From: Planctomycetota bacterium
Lineage (GTDB): Bacteria > Planctomycetota > JACQVV01
Reading direction: 5' to 3'
Length of the DNA stretch: 45,502 nucleotides
Assembly: GCA_016209595.1 (NCBI GenBank)
Contig: JACQVV010000033.1
Span: 1 to 45,502, forward strand
The translations under genes and the position numbers were made by a program. A model generated the notes under the pieces. That model worked only from the letters and a program-made list of their open reading frames with translations, made no database searches and was not told where the DNA came from. Below, piece after piece: positions 8,590-17,552 of the stretch (positions are counted from its first letter, which is position 1; each line of letters starts with the position of its first letter).

Positions 8590-9321
8590 ATGTTTTGGAC
8601 GATCCGGCTCCTTCCGATTGCCGTCCTCCTCGCCACGGCCGGCTTCTCGTGCTCGCCCGAAGCGTTCCGATACGACCCAAAGCCGTTCCGGTACGGACAA
8701 GTCTGGCTCGGGACTTCCGATGCCGAGGCCGACCACCCGGCGCGCATCGACCCGGCACGGCTCGAAGCCCTGCTGGGTGGACTCGACATGGCCTCCGAGG
8801 AGTTCGCCGAGAGGAAGGCCCCCCTCTTCGACGACCCCGAACGCCTGCGGGCGACGGCCGAGGCGCTCTCCCGGGAGCTCGCCGGGACGTTGCCGGACGA
8901 ACGAGTCTCGCTCCGTCTCGCCTGGACGGTCGGCGACCCCGGGAGCATCTACTTCGAGAACGAGCTCCAGGCGACTTTTTTCGTCCGGGAGGGCGAGCTC
9001 CACATGGACGTGGTCCGATTCGAGCAGCAGAAGGGCGGCGCGAGCGACCCGGAGGCGCGACACCCCCTCCGCGTGGTCCCGGGCGAGACGAGCCGCGCCC
9101 GGTTCGACGAGTCGGCGCCCCGTGGCTGGCAATCGATCGTTATCCCGTTGGATGAGAGCCCATCCATAAACCCGGACCGAGCCCGGCGGAGCGCCGGCGG
9201 CCCGGCTGCGAGGCGCGAGCCCGAAGTCGTAGCCCTGCTACGACTAGGGCGAAGCAACGAAGCAGACGGGCCGCCGCCGCCCGCCCGGCGAAGGGAGGGT
9301 TTTTGGATGGGCTCAAAATAG
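8590..9321 (+). CDS. Probable lipoprotein with a repeat-encoded C-terminal tail
   Basis: The 243-residue product begins with a lipoprotein signal (hydrophobic LLPIAVLLATAGFSC, lipobox around Cys21). The body is soluble and mixed alpha/beta, with SIYFENELQATFFVREGELH, and is not a family I recognise. From about residue 190 (base 9156) the frame enters a dispersed repeat and reads RARRSAGGPAARREP and PPPPARRREGFWMGSK. This suggests an insertion replaced the native end or removed the original stop; the natural protein probably ended near IVIPLDE. A possible -10 (TAGAAT, 8575-8580) lies just before the start, but I see no good -35. Confidence 0.6.
   Translation: MFWTIRLLPIAVLLATAGFSCSPEAFRYDPKPFRYGQVWLGTSDAEADHPARIDPARLEALLGGLDMASEEFAERKAPLFDDPERLRATAEALSRELAGTLPDERVSLRLAWTVGDPGSIYFENELQATFFVREGELHMDVVRFEQQKGGASDPEARHPLRVVPGETSRARFDESAPRGWQSIVIPLDESPSINPDRARRSAGGPAARREPEVVALLRLGRSNEADGPPPPARRREGFWMGSK
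9156..9314. repeat. Short terminal-inverted-repeat element, copy B (inverted)
   Basis: This is a 159-bp copy of the unit at 7412-7568 in opposite orientation, bounded by GAGCCCATCCA (9156-9166) and TGGATGGGCTC (9304-9314), a perfect 11-bp terminal inverted repeat. An internal palindrome (GTCGTAGCCCTGCTACGAC, 9227-9245) adds a hairpin that is only partly conserved in copy A. It lies inside the 3' end of the lipoprotein frame at 8590. Confidence 0.88.
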
Positions 9322-9334
9322 GAGAAGACGAGCC

Positions 9335-9856
9335 GTGCGAATCGCGAAAATTCTCGTCGCCGCCCTGGCGGCGCTCTCGGCCGTCGGGTGCTCGTCGCAG
9401 CAGCCGCGGATCGGGAGCACCTTCCCGCTCCACGCGGAGCTCACCGTCGAGGAAGCCCTCTGGGCCAAGAACCACTGGCCGGCGCTGGAAGAGAGGATCA
9501 TCCACCAGATCGAGACGATCGACGCGGGCGAGCTCTATCGCTCCACCGTGATCGAGCGAGGCCTGGAGTCGGCGATCCCCTACCAGCAGCTCTCCGAGTC
9601 CCTCCAGATGCACGTCACGCGGGTCGAGATCCGCTACTTCGAGGAGCAGCCGATCGCCTGGATGTGGGTCACCGTCTCGACTCGGCGTCTGGGCGAGTCG
9701 AAGCTCCTCAAGGACACGGATCCGCAGGTCGTGGCCTGGAAGTCCTTCTGCGACGAATTCAAGAAGAGGATGGACTGGGCACAGGACGTCATGGCGAGCG
9801 TGCTGCGCCGGGGCCCCGACTGGCACCAGGAGAACCAGCCGAGAGGACCGTCGTAG
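9335..9856 (+). CDS. Small lipoprotein of unknown function
   Basis: It starts at GTG 9335, with AGGAGA nine bases upstream. The 173-residue product has a lipoprotein signal (ILVAALAALSAVGCSS, lipidated Cys at ~19). The mature part is alpha/beta, with VEEALWAKNHWPALEERI and VTRVEIRYFEEQPIAWMWV, ending hydrophilic. No catalytic motif or known family is evident. The next gene's ribosome-binding site overlaps this gene's stop, so the two are likely co-transcribed. Confidence 0.65.
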   Translation: MRIAKILVAALAALSAVGCSSQQPRIGSTFPLHAELTVEEALWAKNHWPALEERIIHQIETIDAGELYRSTVIERGLESAIPYQQLSESLQMHVTRVEIRYFEEQPIAWMWVTVSTRRLGESKLLKDTDPQVVAWKSFCDEFKKRMDWAQDVMASVLRRGPDWHQENQPRGPS

Positions 9857-9873
9857 GAGGGGCCTGGCCGGCG

Positions 9874-10821
9874 GTGGAGACGTGTCGGGTCCCGACGTCC
9901 GACGGATGGACCCTCGCCGCCGAGCACCGCGAGCCCGAGGGAAGCCCGGCGGGCGTCGTGGTCCTCGCCGGCCACGCGCTCCTGGCTAACCGGCGCTCCC
10001 TCGACCGTCCCCGGGGCGGCGGGCTGGTGAGCCGGCTCGCCGCGCGAGGCTTCAGGGTCTACACCTTCGACGTGCGGGGCCACGGCGAGAGCCGTCCCCG
10101 GACGGACGAAGGCGGGCGCTGGACCTACGATGACATCGTCAGGGAGGATTTCCCCGCGCTGGTCCAGTTCGTGAGCCGCCGCCACCCGGAGGAGGCCCTT
10201 GCCGTCCTCGGGCACAGCCTCACTGGCCATGCGGCCCTCGCCACCCTCGCCTGGAACCCGGGCCTCCCGGTCAGCGCCGCCGTCACGTTCGGGGCGAACG
10301 AGTGGCTCCGGCGCCTGGAACCGGACCGGCGCCGGTGGCGCGAGAAGATCCTCTGCGCCGCCGCGATGCAGGTCGCGGCGGCGCTCTTCGGGCGCCTCCC
10401 CGCGCGCCTCTTGCGACAGGGCTCCGACGATGAGGCCCGCGCGGTCATCGAGCAGCTTGCGTGGTGGGTCCGAAGGAACCGGTGGCTGGCGCGCGACGGC
10501 TTCGACTACCTTGCCGGCCTCGCAGAGATCCGGGTCCCGGTCCTCGCGATCTCGGGAGCGGCCGACCGCTTGCTGTGCACCCCCGAGAGCTTCCGGATCT
10601 TCCACGAGCACTTGACTTCGACCCGCGTGAACCGAATCATGGTTCGCGGGTGCGAGTGGGGCGTCTCGAAGGATCCCGGCCACATGGATCTCGTCCTCGA
10701 TCCGATCTGGCGGCCCGTCTGGGATCGGGCCGCGGACTGGATGCTCGAAAACGTGCACAATGCTCACGCTCGTGCGGAATCCCACCACGGAGAACATGGC
10801 CATCTCGCCGCAAGCTCCTGA
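9874..10821 (+). CDS. Alpha/beta hydrolase (serine hydrolase)
   Basis: I chose GTG 9874 because AGGAGGGG (9855-9862) precedes it and the homology begins there; 315 residues. Visible features are the oxyanion-region block VVVLAGHALLANRRS, FDVRGHGES, the nucleophile elbow GHSLTGH (the last Gly of G-x-S-x-G is replaced by Thr), the acid residue in VLAISGAADRLLC, and the catalytic His in KDPGHMDLVL. There is no signal peptide, so it is cytoplasmic. It hydrolyses an ester or similar bond, but the substrate cannot be told. It follows the lipoprotein gene by 17 bases. Confidence 0.85.
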   Translation: METCRVPTSDGWTLAAEHREPEGSPAGVVVLAGHALLANRRSLDRPRGGGLVSRLAARGFRVYTFDVRGHGESRPRTDEGGRWTYDDIVREDFPALVQFVSRRHPEEALAVLGHSLTGHAALATLAWNPGLPVSAAVTFGANEWLRRLEPDRRRWREKILCAAAMQVAAALFGRLPARLLRQGSDDEARAVIEQLAWWVRRNRWLARDGFDYLAGLAEIRVPVLAISGAADRLLCTPESFRIFHEHLTSTRVNRIMVRGCEWGVSKDPGHMDLVLDPIWRPVWDRAADWMLENVHNAHARAESHHGEHGHLAASS

Positions 10822-10922
10822 TGTCCATGGTCCAAGGAACTTCGTCCAGCGGGGCACGCCAGTTGCTTAAATCTTTTCAACCCATTCCACCATCCGGCAA
10901 TCAAGAAGAAGAGGAGCCACCC

Positions 10923-12926
10923 GTGCACAAGACAGGCCGCGTCGCAGGGTCCTTGCTGACCCTCGCCCTCCTCCTGGCCTCGTTCTCGTACATCCCCATC
11001 ACGCCGGCCTGCGCGCAGAGTTCGGCGTCCTTCCAGGAGCGCCGCCGAGCGCTCCACGAGAGATGGAAGAGGGCGAGCTCCCCCGCCGAGAAGCGGGCGA
11101 TCCTCGACGAATACAAGGCCCTCCAGCTCGAGGAAGCGCGGGCGAGCGGTACCACGATCGACCCCCTGAAGAAGCTCCCCACGCCGGCCGAGATCGCGAA
11201 CCTCACCAAGCCCTTGGGCCTCTCGCCGTCCCTCGGCCTGGGGGCGCGGCTCGCCACGGACGGGAATCTCTCCGACCGCGACATCCAGATGCTCCTGGGC
11301 CTCGCCATGATGGACGGGCTCACCGACGATGAGAAGAAGCAGCTCGCCGAGCTCCGCGAGATCTACAAGGACTCGATCTCGCCCGAAGCGCTCGCGCGCC
11401 TCGACGAGGCGCTGAAACCGGATGGCGAGTCGAAGATCGCGCTCAACACCGAGAACAAGACCTGGACCTCGACCTACTTCCCGATGGCGGGGACCGGCCT
11501 CGACGACGAGGGGAGTCCCGAGAACAACCTCTGGGCGAAGAAGGGCGCGCTCGCCAAGGTCGACAGCGTGATCGAGAAGCGCACCGGCAAGAAGGGCACG
11601 AACCTCGAAAGCGAACGGCGGCCGGCCCTGAACGGCCTCGTGGGGAAGCCGAAGGGGTTCTTCATCCCCTCCGGCACGGTCCGCGAGGACGACGCCGAGA
11701 TGACGACGGGCGTCGACTTCAACGGCGACGGCAAGATTACCCCGGGCGTGAAGCACGACTTTCTGGACAGCCGCGGGAACTTCGGCTCGGACGGCAAGAC
11801 CGACGGGACGATGGGCGTCGGCTGGTGGGGTCGCTGCAACAATGTCGGTATCGCCGGGACGATCTTCAAGGAGCCGAAGCGCTCCGTGACGCTGGAAGGG
11901 AAGGACGGCCCGGTCACCCTCTCGCCCACGGAGGTGAAGGGGCTCCTTGCCCTCTACAGCGACTCGATCGTCTCGCGCGGCACCGAGTTCGAGGGGAACC
12001 GATACGACGAGAGGCCGGACATTCTGGTCACCAAGGACGGGAAGCAACTCCGCGGCGACGTGGAGAATGCCGGGGAGCTCGACTTCAACGGCACGGGCGC
12101 CAAGCGCAATCCCTCCGAGGTCACCCCCTTCTTCTACGGCCGCCCCTCCGAGGCGGAGGACTTCATGCTCCTCGACACGAAGAACCTCAAGGACCGCGGC
12201 AAGCCGATCCGCTTCCGCGACATGGCGACCGGCGAGGTCAAGGAGTTCAAACCCGAGGACGTCAAGTTCGTGGCCAAGGAAGACAAGGCACAGGACATCG
12301 AGGCCGTGACCTTCCACAACAAGGTCGCCGAGTGGCTCGCCGATGGGCGCGGCGGCGTCCTGGAGATGGACCCGGGCTCCCACGTCTGGAACTACAACTT
12401 CGAATCGGCGAGTGTCCGCGAGACGAAGACCCCGCCGTTCTGGGCGTCCGACCGATCGGCGCTGCGTGGCTGGAACGGCCCGGCCGGGAGCGGCGAGATC
12501 AGCTACGTGGAGACCGACGTCAAGTATAACGGCGGGAGCGGCTCCTCGAACTACCGCTACTGGATGGAAAAGGACGCGAACGGCAACGTGGTGAACAGCG
12601 GCTGGGCGAGCAAGAACCCCGACTTCATGTGGCGCTCTCGCGAAAGCGAGGTCGACTGGTCCCGCCCCGTTCCGAGCCTCCCCGACCTCGATCCGAAGCT
12701 TCTGAAGGAGATCTACGAGAAGAGCACGGCGAACGAAGTCGTCCCGCCGGGCGGCTCGGGTGGCTCGGGGTCCGGCACGTCGGGCTCCGGAACCTCGGGC
12801 TCCGGAACCTCCGGGTCGGGCGGCTCCGGGACATCGAGCGGCTCGGGAAACTCCGGTTCCCGCTCGGGTGGGAGCTTCTGGGACCGGATTCGCCGCGGCC
12901 TGGGAAGCCTCTTCAGGCGGCGGTAG
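10923..12926 (+). CDS. Secreted transglutaminase-elicitor-like protein with EF-hand-like loop
   Basis: It starts at GTG 10923 with GAGGAGCC upstream; 667 residues. A signal peptide (GSLLTLALLLASFSYI, ending near ACAQS) is followed by a helical N-terminal part. An EF-hand-like calcium loop (DFNGDGKIT, 265-273) comes next, then a core resembling the oomycete transglutaminase-elicitor family. Candidate catalytic residues are Cys305 in WWGRCNN, His465 in VTFHNKVAEW and Asp483 in LEMDPGSHVWNYNF. The fold assignment rests on these motifs and their order. The C-terminus is a Gly/Ser/Thr linker with repeated SGSGT, ending in a basic amphipathic segment (FWDRIRRGLGSLFRRR). It could cross-link or hydrolyse proteins in the envelope or outside the cell. 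The basic tail might attach it to an acidic surface. Confidence 0.65.
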   Translation: MHKTGRVAGSLLTLALLLASFSYIPITPACAQSSASFQERRRALHERWKRASSPAEKRAILDEYKALQLEEARASGTTIDPLKKLPTPAEIANLTKPLGLSPSLGLGARLATDGNLSDRDIQMLLGLAMMDGLTDDEKKQLAELREIYKDSISPEALARLDEALKPDGESKIALNTENKTWTSTYFPMAGTGLDDEGSPENNLWAKKGALAKVDSVIEKRTGKKGTNLESERRPALNGLVGKPKGFFIPSGTVREDDAEMTTGVDFNGDGKITPGVKHDFLDSRGNFGSDGKTDGTMGVGWWGRCNNVGIAGTIFKEPKRSVTLEGKDGPVTLSPTEVKGLLALYSDSIVSRGTEFEGNRYDERPDILVTKDGKQLRGDVENAGELDFNGTGAKRNPSEVTPFFYGRPSEAEDFMLLDTKNLKDRGKPIRFRDMATGEVKEFKPEDVKFVAKEDKAQDIEAVTFHNKVAEWLADGRGGVLEMDPGSHVWNYNFESASVRETKTPPFWASDRSALRGWNGPAGSGEISYVETDVKYNGGSGSSNYRYWMEKDANGNVVNSGWASKNPDFMWRSRESEVDWSRPVPSLPDLDPKLLKEIYEKSTANEVVPPGGSGGSGSGTSGSGTSGSGTSGSGGSGTSSGSGNSGSRSGGSFWDRIRRGLGSLFRRR

Positions 12927-12931
12927 GCGGC

Positions 12932-13885
12932 TTACCGGCCGGCGGTCTGGGGCACTCCACCGGCCGTCGTCGTCTCCGGAAGTCCTTCCAGGAACCGCTC
13001 GACACGCCCATTGAAGGCCTCGGGTTTCTCGACCGAGGGCACGTGTCCGGTGTGTTCGAAGATCTCAAGCTCGGAGTTCGGGATCTGCCGGTGGAGCTCG
13101 CGGGCGTACTTCGGCCGGATGATGAAGTCTCGCGCCCCCCAGACAATGAGAGTTTTGGCCCCGATCTCGCCCAGCCTCCCGGAGAGATGGTCCTTCTCGA
13201 CGCTGTGAAGGCAGCTCACGAAAACCTCCTGCGTGAGTCTCCGCGCGGCGTCGTCGGTCGCGAGCGTTTCGAGGTCTCGGGTATAGGCGTCCACGATCGG
13301 CGACGAGAGGTTTCGCGCGATCACCGCCCTGGCGAGGAACTGACCGACCGTCGCGCCGGGATAGAGCCGCAGGGGATCGATCCTCTCGGCAAGCGAGATC
13401 ACCGCGTGCTCCATCTCGCCCAGCCGAACACCCGCCGGGTCCACGAGGACGAGCCGTTCCACGCGGTCGGAGTAGGCAAGCGCCGTGTAGAGCGAGACGT
13501 GCCCCCCGAGCGAGTTCCCGACGAGCACGGCCTTCGCAACGCCGAGGTGGTCGAGGAGCGCCACGAGCGCGCGCGAGAGGTTGGGCACCGAGTAGTCGTA
13601 GCCCTCGACTTTCGCCGATCCCCCGTGGCCCGGCAGGTCGATCCCGATCACCCGGTAGCGCCCGTCGAAGTACGGGAAGTTGTGGTACCACTGTCGGTGG
13701 TCGGCGAGCAAGCCATGGACGAAGACGATCGGGAATCCGTCGCCCGAATCGACGTAGACGATCCGCATCCCGTCTTCCAGGGTGAAGCTCTTCTCGGGGT
13801 AGAGCCTCGCGTCGTCCGCGGCGGCCTGGCCGGCGAGCCAGAGGGCGAGCGAAAGTAGAAGTGAGCCTCTTACAGGGTGAGCCAT
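12932..13885 (-). CDS. Exported alpha/beta hydrolase
   Basis: The 317-residue protein starts at ATG 13885 with GGGGAGG upstream. It has a signal peptide (SLLLSLALWLAGQAAADD). Typical alpha/beta-hydrolase elements are IVFVHGLLADHRQW (HG oxyanion motif), GIDLPGHGGS, the nucleophile elbow VGNSLGGHVS, the acid in LIVWGARDFI, and the catalytic His in EHTGHVPSVEKPE. The pattern resembles epoxide-hydrolase/haloperoxidase/lipase-like enzymes, and the substrate is unknown. It converges on the transglutaminase-like gene with only five bases between stops, and is divergent from the deacetylase-like gene at 14111. Confidence 0.88.
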   Translation of the reverse strand: MAHPVRGSLLLSLALWLAGQAAADDARLYPEKSFTLEDGMRIVYVDSGDGFPIVFVHGLLADHRQWYHNFPYFDGRYRVIGIDLPGHGGSAKVEGYDYSVPNLSRALVALLDHLGVAKAVLVGNSLGGHVSLYTALAYSDRVERLVLVDPAGVRLGEMEHAVISLAERIDPLRLYPGATVGQFLARAVIARNLSSPIVDAYTRDLETLATDDAARRLTQEVFVSCLHSVEKDHLSGRLGEIGAKTLIVWGARDFIIRPKYARELHRQIPNSELEIFEHTGHVPSVEKPEAFNGRVERFLEGLPETTTAGGVPQTAGR

Positions 13886-14110
13886 GGCGGTCGCCTCCCC
13901 CCTTCCCCACCGGCGGCCCAGTCCTTGCCAATCGACTCGAGGGGGCGCTCGACCCTGTCTCTTGCCTCGTCGTACCTGCCCGGTACGCCCGAAGAATACA
14001 ACCCTGAATCTCGGTTAGCCAGTGCATTTTCCACGATTTTTACCCTCCATCCGTGGGGTACAATCGCGGGCCGGCGCGGGAGATTCCTCGGCACAAGGGG
14101 AGGATTGTAG

Positions 14111-15448
14111 ATGCAAATAACTGCACGATATTGGCTTGTGCTTCTTCTGGCGTCCTCGGCCGCCCTGCGCGCCGACGACCTCGCGGGCGTCTACGCGGTG
14201 GAGGGGAGGAGCGACAAAGAAGGACCCTACCCCGGCGAGGCCCGGATCGAGGCCGGCGGGGGCGGCCCCGTGCTTGCGCTCCGGCGCGGCACGGCTCCCG
14301 AGGTCCGCGGGATGCTATCGCGGAGCGGGACCCAGTTCGTCCTTTCGGTCCGACTCCCCGGTGAGTCGGAGCGCGAGCTCCAGGCCGCCTACCGTCCGGA
14401 CTCCGAAGGAAACCTCCGCGGGAACTGGCGGGTGCTCGAGGGCGCCACCGAGGTCGATCGCGGCGAGGAAGCTCTCCTTTGGTTCTCCGGGGGGAAAAGG
14501 GCGAAAGTCGCGTCCGGCGAAGCGCGGCCCCGCCGCGTTCGGGTCGTGGTCTCTGTCGACTGGGAAGGGCGGAACCTCGCCCCGGAAGACCTCCAGGCGA
14601 TCGAGGACTTCCGCGCGGCCCTTCCCGACGTCCCGCTCACCCATTTCCTGAACGCCGCCTACTTCACCAAACCCGGCGCGGTCTCGGAGGAGCTCGCCGC
14701 CCGGATCCGGCGGGCGCTCCGCGACGGGGACGAGACGGGCCTCCATGTCCACGCCTGGCGCTCTCTCGTCGAGGCGGCGGGGGTCGGCTTCCGCACGGGG
14801 CCGACTTTCTGGGGGGACCGCCAGGGGCTGAGCGAGCATGAAGGCGACACCGGCCACGAGGTCGAGCTTGCGGCGTACGAGGAACCGGAGCTCCGCCGGA
14901 TCGTGCGAACCTCGGTCGCGATCCTCTCCGACCAGGGCTTCGCGATCTCGCGGTCCTTCCGGGCCGGGGGATGGATCGGCGCCCCGGCGGTCCTGGCCGC
15001 CGTCCGCGCGGAGGGTTTCTGGATCGACTCCTCCGCCACGGACGCAATCTGGCACGACGAGGTCGAGGGGTTTCCGATCCGCGAGCGCATCCGGGAGATC
15101 TGGCCGGGCGTGACGAAGGAGTGCGCGCCGTTCCGGATCGAGACCCCGTACGGCGGGATCCTGGAGATGCCCGACACCGGGGCCCTCGCCGACTACACGA
15201 CCGCGACCGAAATCGAGGAGCACCTCCGGAGCGGCCTCGCGCGGCTCGCGGCCGACCCCTCGCGCGACATCTTCGTCCACGCCGGCTTCCACGTGGAGTC
15301 GGCGAGCCTGTACGCCGAACGGGTGCTTTCGGCGATTCGCGCCGTGCGCCGCGACTCGCCCGACAGCGTGGTCTTCGAGACCCTCCAGACCTCGGCCCTC
15401 GCCGTACGCCTCTCGGAGTCGATCCGCGGCCCGCCCGCGCCTCGATAG
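14111..15448 (+). CDS. Secreted polysaccharide-deacetylase-like protein
   Basis: It starts at ATG 14111 with GGGGAGG seven bases upstream; 445 residues. A signal peptide (WLVLLLASSAALRADD) precedes a small beta domain (residues 25-125). From ~143 it resembles the NodB/polysaccharide-deacetylase fold: VVVSVDWEGR (Asp150, first motif), a metal-site-like block ETGLHVHAW (His212, His214), SFRAGGW (284-288; the R-x-G-x-W motif), WIDSSATD, and FVHAGFHVESA near the C-terminus. These enzymes remove acetyl groups from cell-wall or extracellular polysaccharides. The match is by motif, and the exact substrate is unknown. A TACAAT at 14059-14064 may be the -10 of its promoter. Confidence 0.75.
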   Translation: MQITARYWLVLLLASSAALRADDLAGVYAVEGRSDKEGPYPGEARIEAGGGGPVLALRRGTAPEVRGMLSRSGTQFVLSVRLPGESERELQAAYRPDSEGNLRGNWRVLEGATEVDRGEEALLWFSGGKRAKVASGEARPRRVRVVVSVDWEGRNLAPEDLQAIEDFRAALPDVPLTHFLNAAYFTKPGAVSEELAARIRRALRDGDETGLHVHAWRSLVEAAGVGFRTGPTFWGDRQGLSEHEGDTGHEVELAAYEEPELRRIVRTSVAILSDQGFAISRSFRAGGWIGAPAVLAAVRAEGFWIDSSATDAIWHDEVEGFPIRERIREIWPGVTKECAPFRIETPYGGILEMPDTGALADYTTATEIEEHLRSGLARLAADPSRDIFVHAGFHVESASLYAERVLSAIRAVRRDSPDSVVFETLQTSALAVRLSESIRGPPAPR

Positions 15449-15568
15449 CTAGTTCCTGGTGCGCAATTCGAGCCCGGCCGGATGAAGAACTATTGGGAAC
15501 CCAGGAAACCAGGAATCGGGCTGGCAATTCCTGGGTTCCTGAGATCTATTTTGCACCAGAAACTAGCT
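15448..15568. terminator. Nested inverted-repeat unit between convergent stops
   Basis: An outer imperfect 15-bp repeat (GCTAGTTCCTGGTGC 15448-15462 with GCACCAGAAACTAGC 15553-15567) encloses a perfect 12-bp one (GGAACCCAGGAA 15496-15507 with TTCCTGGGTTCC 15528-15539). The unit fills exactly the space between the stop of the deacetylase-like gene and the stop of hyuA, so it may end transcription from both sides. There is no T-run, so a mobile REP/MITE origin is equally possible. Confidence 0.7.
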
Positions 15569-17552
15569 AGCGGGGCTCCAGGACCAGGTTCCGGAACCGA
15601 TCGACCCGCGCCGTCCAGCCCGGCGGCACCACGGTCGTCGCCGACATCTCGACGACGATCGCGGGGCCCTGGAAACGATGGCCGGGCCGGAGCCCCTCCC
15701 GGTCGTAGAGGACGGCATCCGCGGGCTCCTTGAAGACCGCCCGGCAAGACCCCAGCCGCGCCCCCGACGAGTCGCTCGACCCCTCGGACTCGGGCACGGG
15801 CTCCGGGAAGAGAGTCCGTCCGACCGCCCGCACGCGGAGAAGGACGAGTTCCGTCTCCCACCCCTCGTGGGCGTGGCCGTACCTCTCCCGATGCAGCGCA
15901 TGGAAACGGCCCGGGGCGTCCGGCCCGGCGGGAACCGAGAGCTCGTAGGATTGCCCCTCGTAGCGCAGGTCAAGCGAACGCTCGACGACGAGACGCTCCG
16001 GCCCGACCCCGTCAGCCGCCATCTCTCTCCGCGCCCGATCCTCCATTTCCTGGAAGGACGTCTCGAGCTCGCGAGGGTCGGCGTCACGAGTTCTCCCCAG
16101 CCAGCTCCGGGAGTAGTCCTTCACCACGTCCGCCGCGAGCATCCCCCGCGCGGAGAGGGCGCCCGGTTCCGGGGGCACGAGGACCACCGGGATCGCCAAG
16201 GCCCCGGCGAGCTCGCAAGCGTGCATCGGCCCGGCCCCTCCAAAGGCGACGAGGCAGAAGTCGCGCGGGTCGTGCCCCCTCTCGACCGAGATCGCGCGGA
16301 TCGCGCGCTCCATCCGGGCGCAGGCGACGGCAAGGATCCCCCGTGCGAGGCGTTCGGCCTCGATCCCCGCTTCGGTCGCGAGCGCCTCGATTCCCAGCCG
16401 CGCGGCGTCCGGATCGAGCCGCATCCGCCCACCGAGGAAGCGGTCGGGCACGAGGCGCCCCAGGTAGAGGTTGGCGTCGGTCACGGTGGGCCGCGCACCG
16501 CCCCGCCCGTAGCACATGGGACCCGGCACCGCCCCCGCGCTCTCCGGCCCGACGCGGAGCGCCCCGCCGGCGTCGAGCGAGGCGATCGAGCCGCCTCCCG
16601 CTCCGACCGTGTGGACGTCGAGCATCGGGAAGCGAATCGGGAGGCCGGCCACGACGGCCTCGGTCGTCGTCGACGGCCCCCCGCGGACGAGGGAGGCGTC
16701 GGTCGACGTTCCCCCCATGTCGAAGGTGATCGCGCCGGCGAAGCCGGCCGCGCGGGCCGCCGCCGCCCCGCCCAGCACACCTCCCGCCGGGCCCGAAAGC
16801 GCCGTCCTCGCCGCGTAGCGCCCGGCCGCCTCCACGGAGAGAAGGCCACCGCCCGAGTGCATGACCCAGAGGCGCCGGACCGGGACCGCCGCCGCGAGCC
16901 GCGAGAGGTACCGGTCCATCACCGGGCCGAGGTAGGCGTTGGCGACTGTCGTCGCCGTGCGCTCGTACTCGCGGTGCTCCGGGAGGATCTCGCTCGACAC
17001 CGAGAGATGGAGACCCAGGGGCGCCGCCGCCTCCGCGAGCCTCCGCTCGTGTTCCGGGTTGGCGTAGGAATGAAGGAGGGAGATCGCGACGGATTCCAGC
17101 CCCGGGATCGACCGCAGTCGCTCGACCGCGCGTTCCACCTCGGCCGGCGCGAGGGGCGCGAGGACCGAGCCGTCGAAGAGAGTCCGCTCGCGAACGCCCA
17201 GGCGGCGCTCCTCGGGCACGAGCGGCTCCTCGCGCGAGACGCCCAGGTCGTAGAGGGCCGGCCGGTCCTGCCGGCCGATCGCCAGCACGTCCTCGAACCC
17301 GGCTGTCGCGAGAAGCGCCACGATGGCGCCCTTCCTTTCCAGGAGCGCGTTCGTCCCGACGGTCGAGCCGTGGACGACCTCCGCGCCGGCAAGCCCGTCC
17401 GCCCAGCGCGCGAGCCCAAGGGCGATCGCCCGGGATGGATCATCCGGCGTCGAGGGAACCTTGTGGACCTCCAGCCTTCCGTTCCGCAGGCAAACGAGGT
17501 CGGTGAAGGTTCCGCCTGTATCGACGCCGATCCGGACCGGGCCGCCCGTCAC
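15567..17552 (-). CDS. hyuA: Hydantoinase A / N-methylhydantoinase-type ATPase subunit
   Basis: It starts at GTG 17552, inside a GTGA overlap with the upstream gene's stop; 661 residues, normal for HyuA. Recognisable parts are the N-terminal phosphate-binding loop GVDTGGTFTD, VHGSTVGTNALLER, AISLLHSYANPEHE, SGPAGGVLGG, the second nucleotide-binding segment FDMGGTSTDASLV, VGAGGGSIA, VAFGGAGPMHA, and the C-terminal beta domain ending FQGPAIVVEMSATTVVPPGW. The family couples ATP hydrolysis to opening of hydantoins, 5-oxoproline or similar lactams. It normally needs a HyuB partner, and none is encoded in the window. It is co-transcribed with a secreted PsbP-like protein, an unusual partner. Confidence 0.92.
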   Translation of the reverse strand: MTGGPVRIGVDTGGTFTDLVCLRNGRLEVHKVPSTPDDPSRAIALGLARWADGLAGAEVVHGSTVGTNALLERKGAIVALLATAGFEDVLAIGRQDRPALYDLGVSREEPLVPEERRLGVRERTLFDGSVLAPLAPAEVERAVERLRSIPGLESVAISLLHSYANPEHERRLAEAAAPLGLHLSVSSEILPEHREYERTATTVANAYLGPVMDRYLSRLAAAVPVRRLWVMHSGGGLLSVEAAGRYAARTALSGPAGGVLGGAAAARAAGFAGAITFDMGGTSTDASLVRGGPSTTTEAVVAGLPIRFPMLDVHTVGAGGGSIASLDAGGALRVGPESAGAVPGPMCYGRGGARPTVTDANLYLGRLVPDRFLGGRMRLDPDAARLGIEALATEAGIEAERLARGILAVACARMERAIRAISVERGHDPRDFCLVAFGGAGPMHACELAGALAIPVVLVPPEPGALSARGMLAADVVKDYSRSWLGRTRDADPRELETSFQEMEDRARREMAADGVGPERLVVERSLDLRYEGQSYELSVPAGPDAPGRFHALHRERYGHAHEGWETELVLLRVRAVGRTLFPEPVPESEGSSDSSGARLGSCRAVFKEPADAVLYDREGLRPGHRFQGPAIVVEMSATTVVPPGWTARVDRFRNLVLEPR

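Noticed and set aside
7359..8948. 529-codon minus-strand frame
   Set aside because: It runs through the repeat element and overlaps the HEAT-PDZ gene in another frame; no domain.
10764..12383. 539-codon minus-strand frame
   Set aside because: Antisense to the secreted transglutaminase-like gene, which has a signal peptide and ribosome-binding site.
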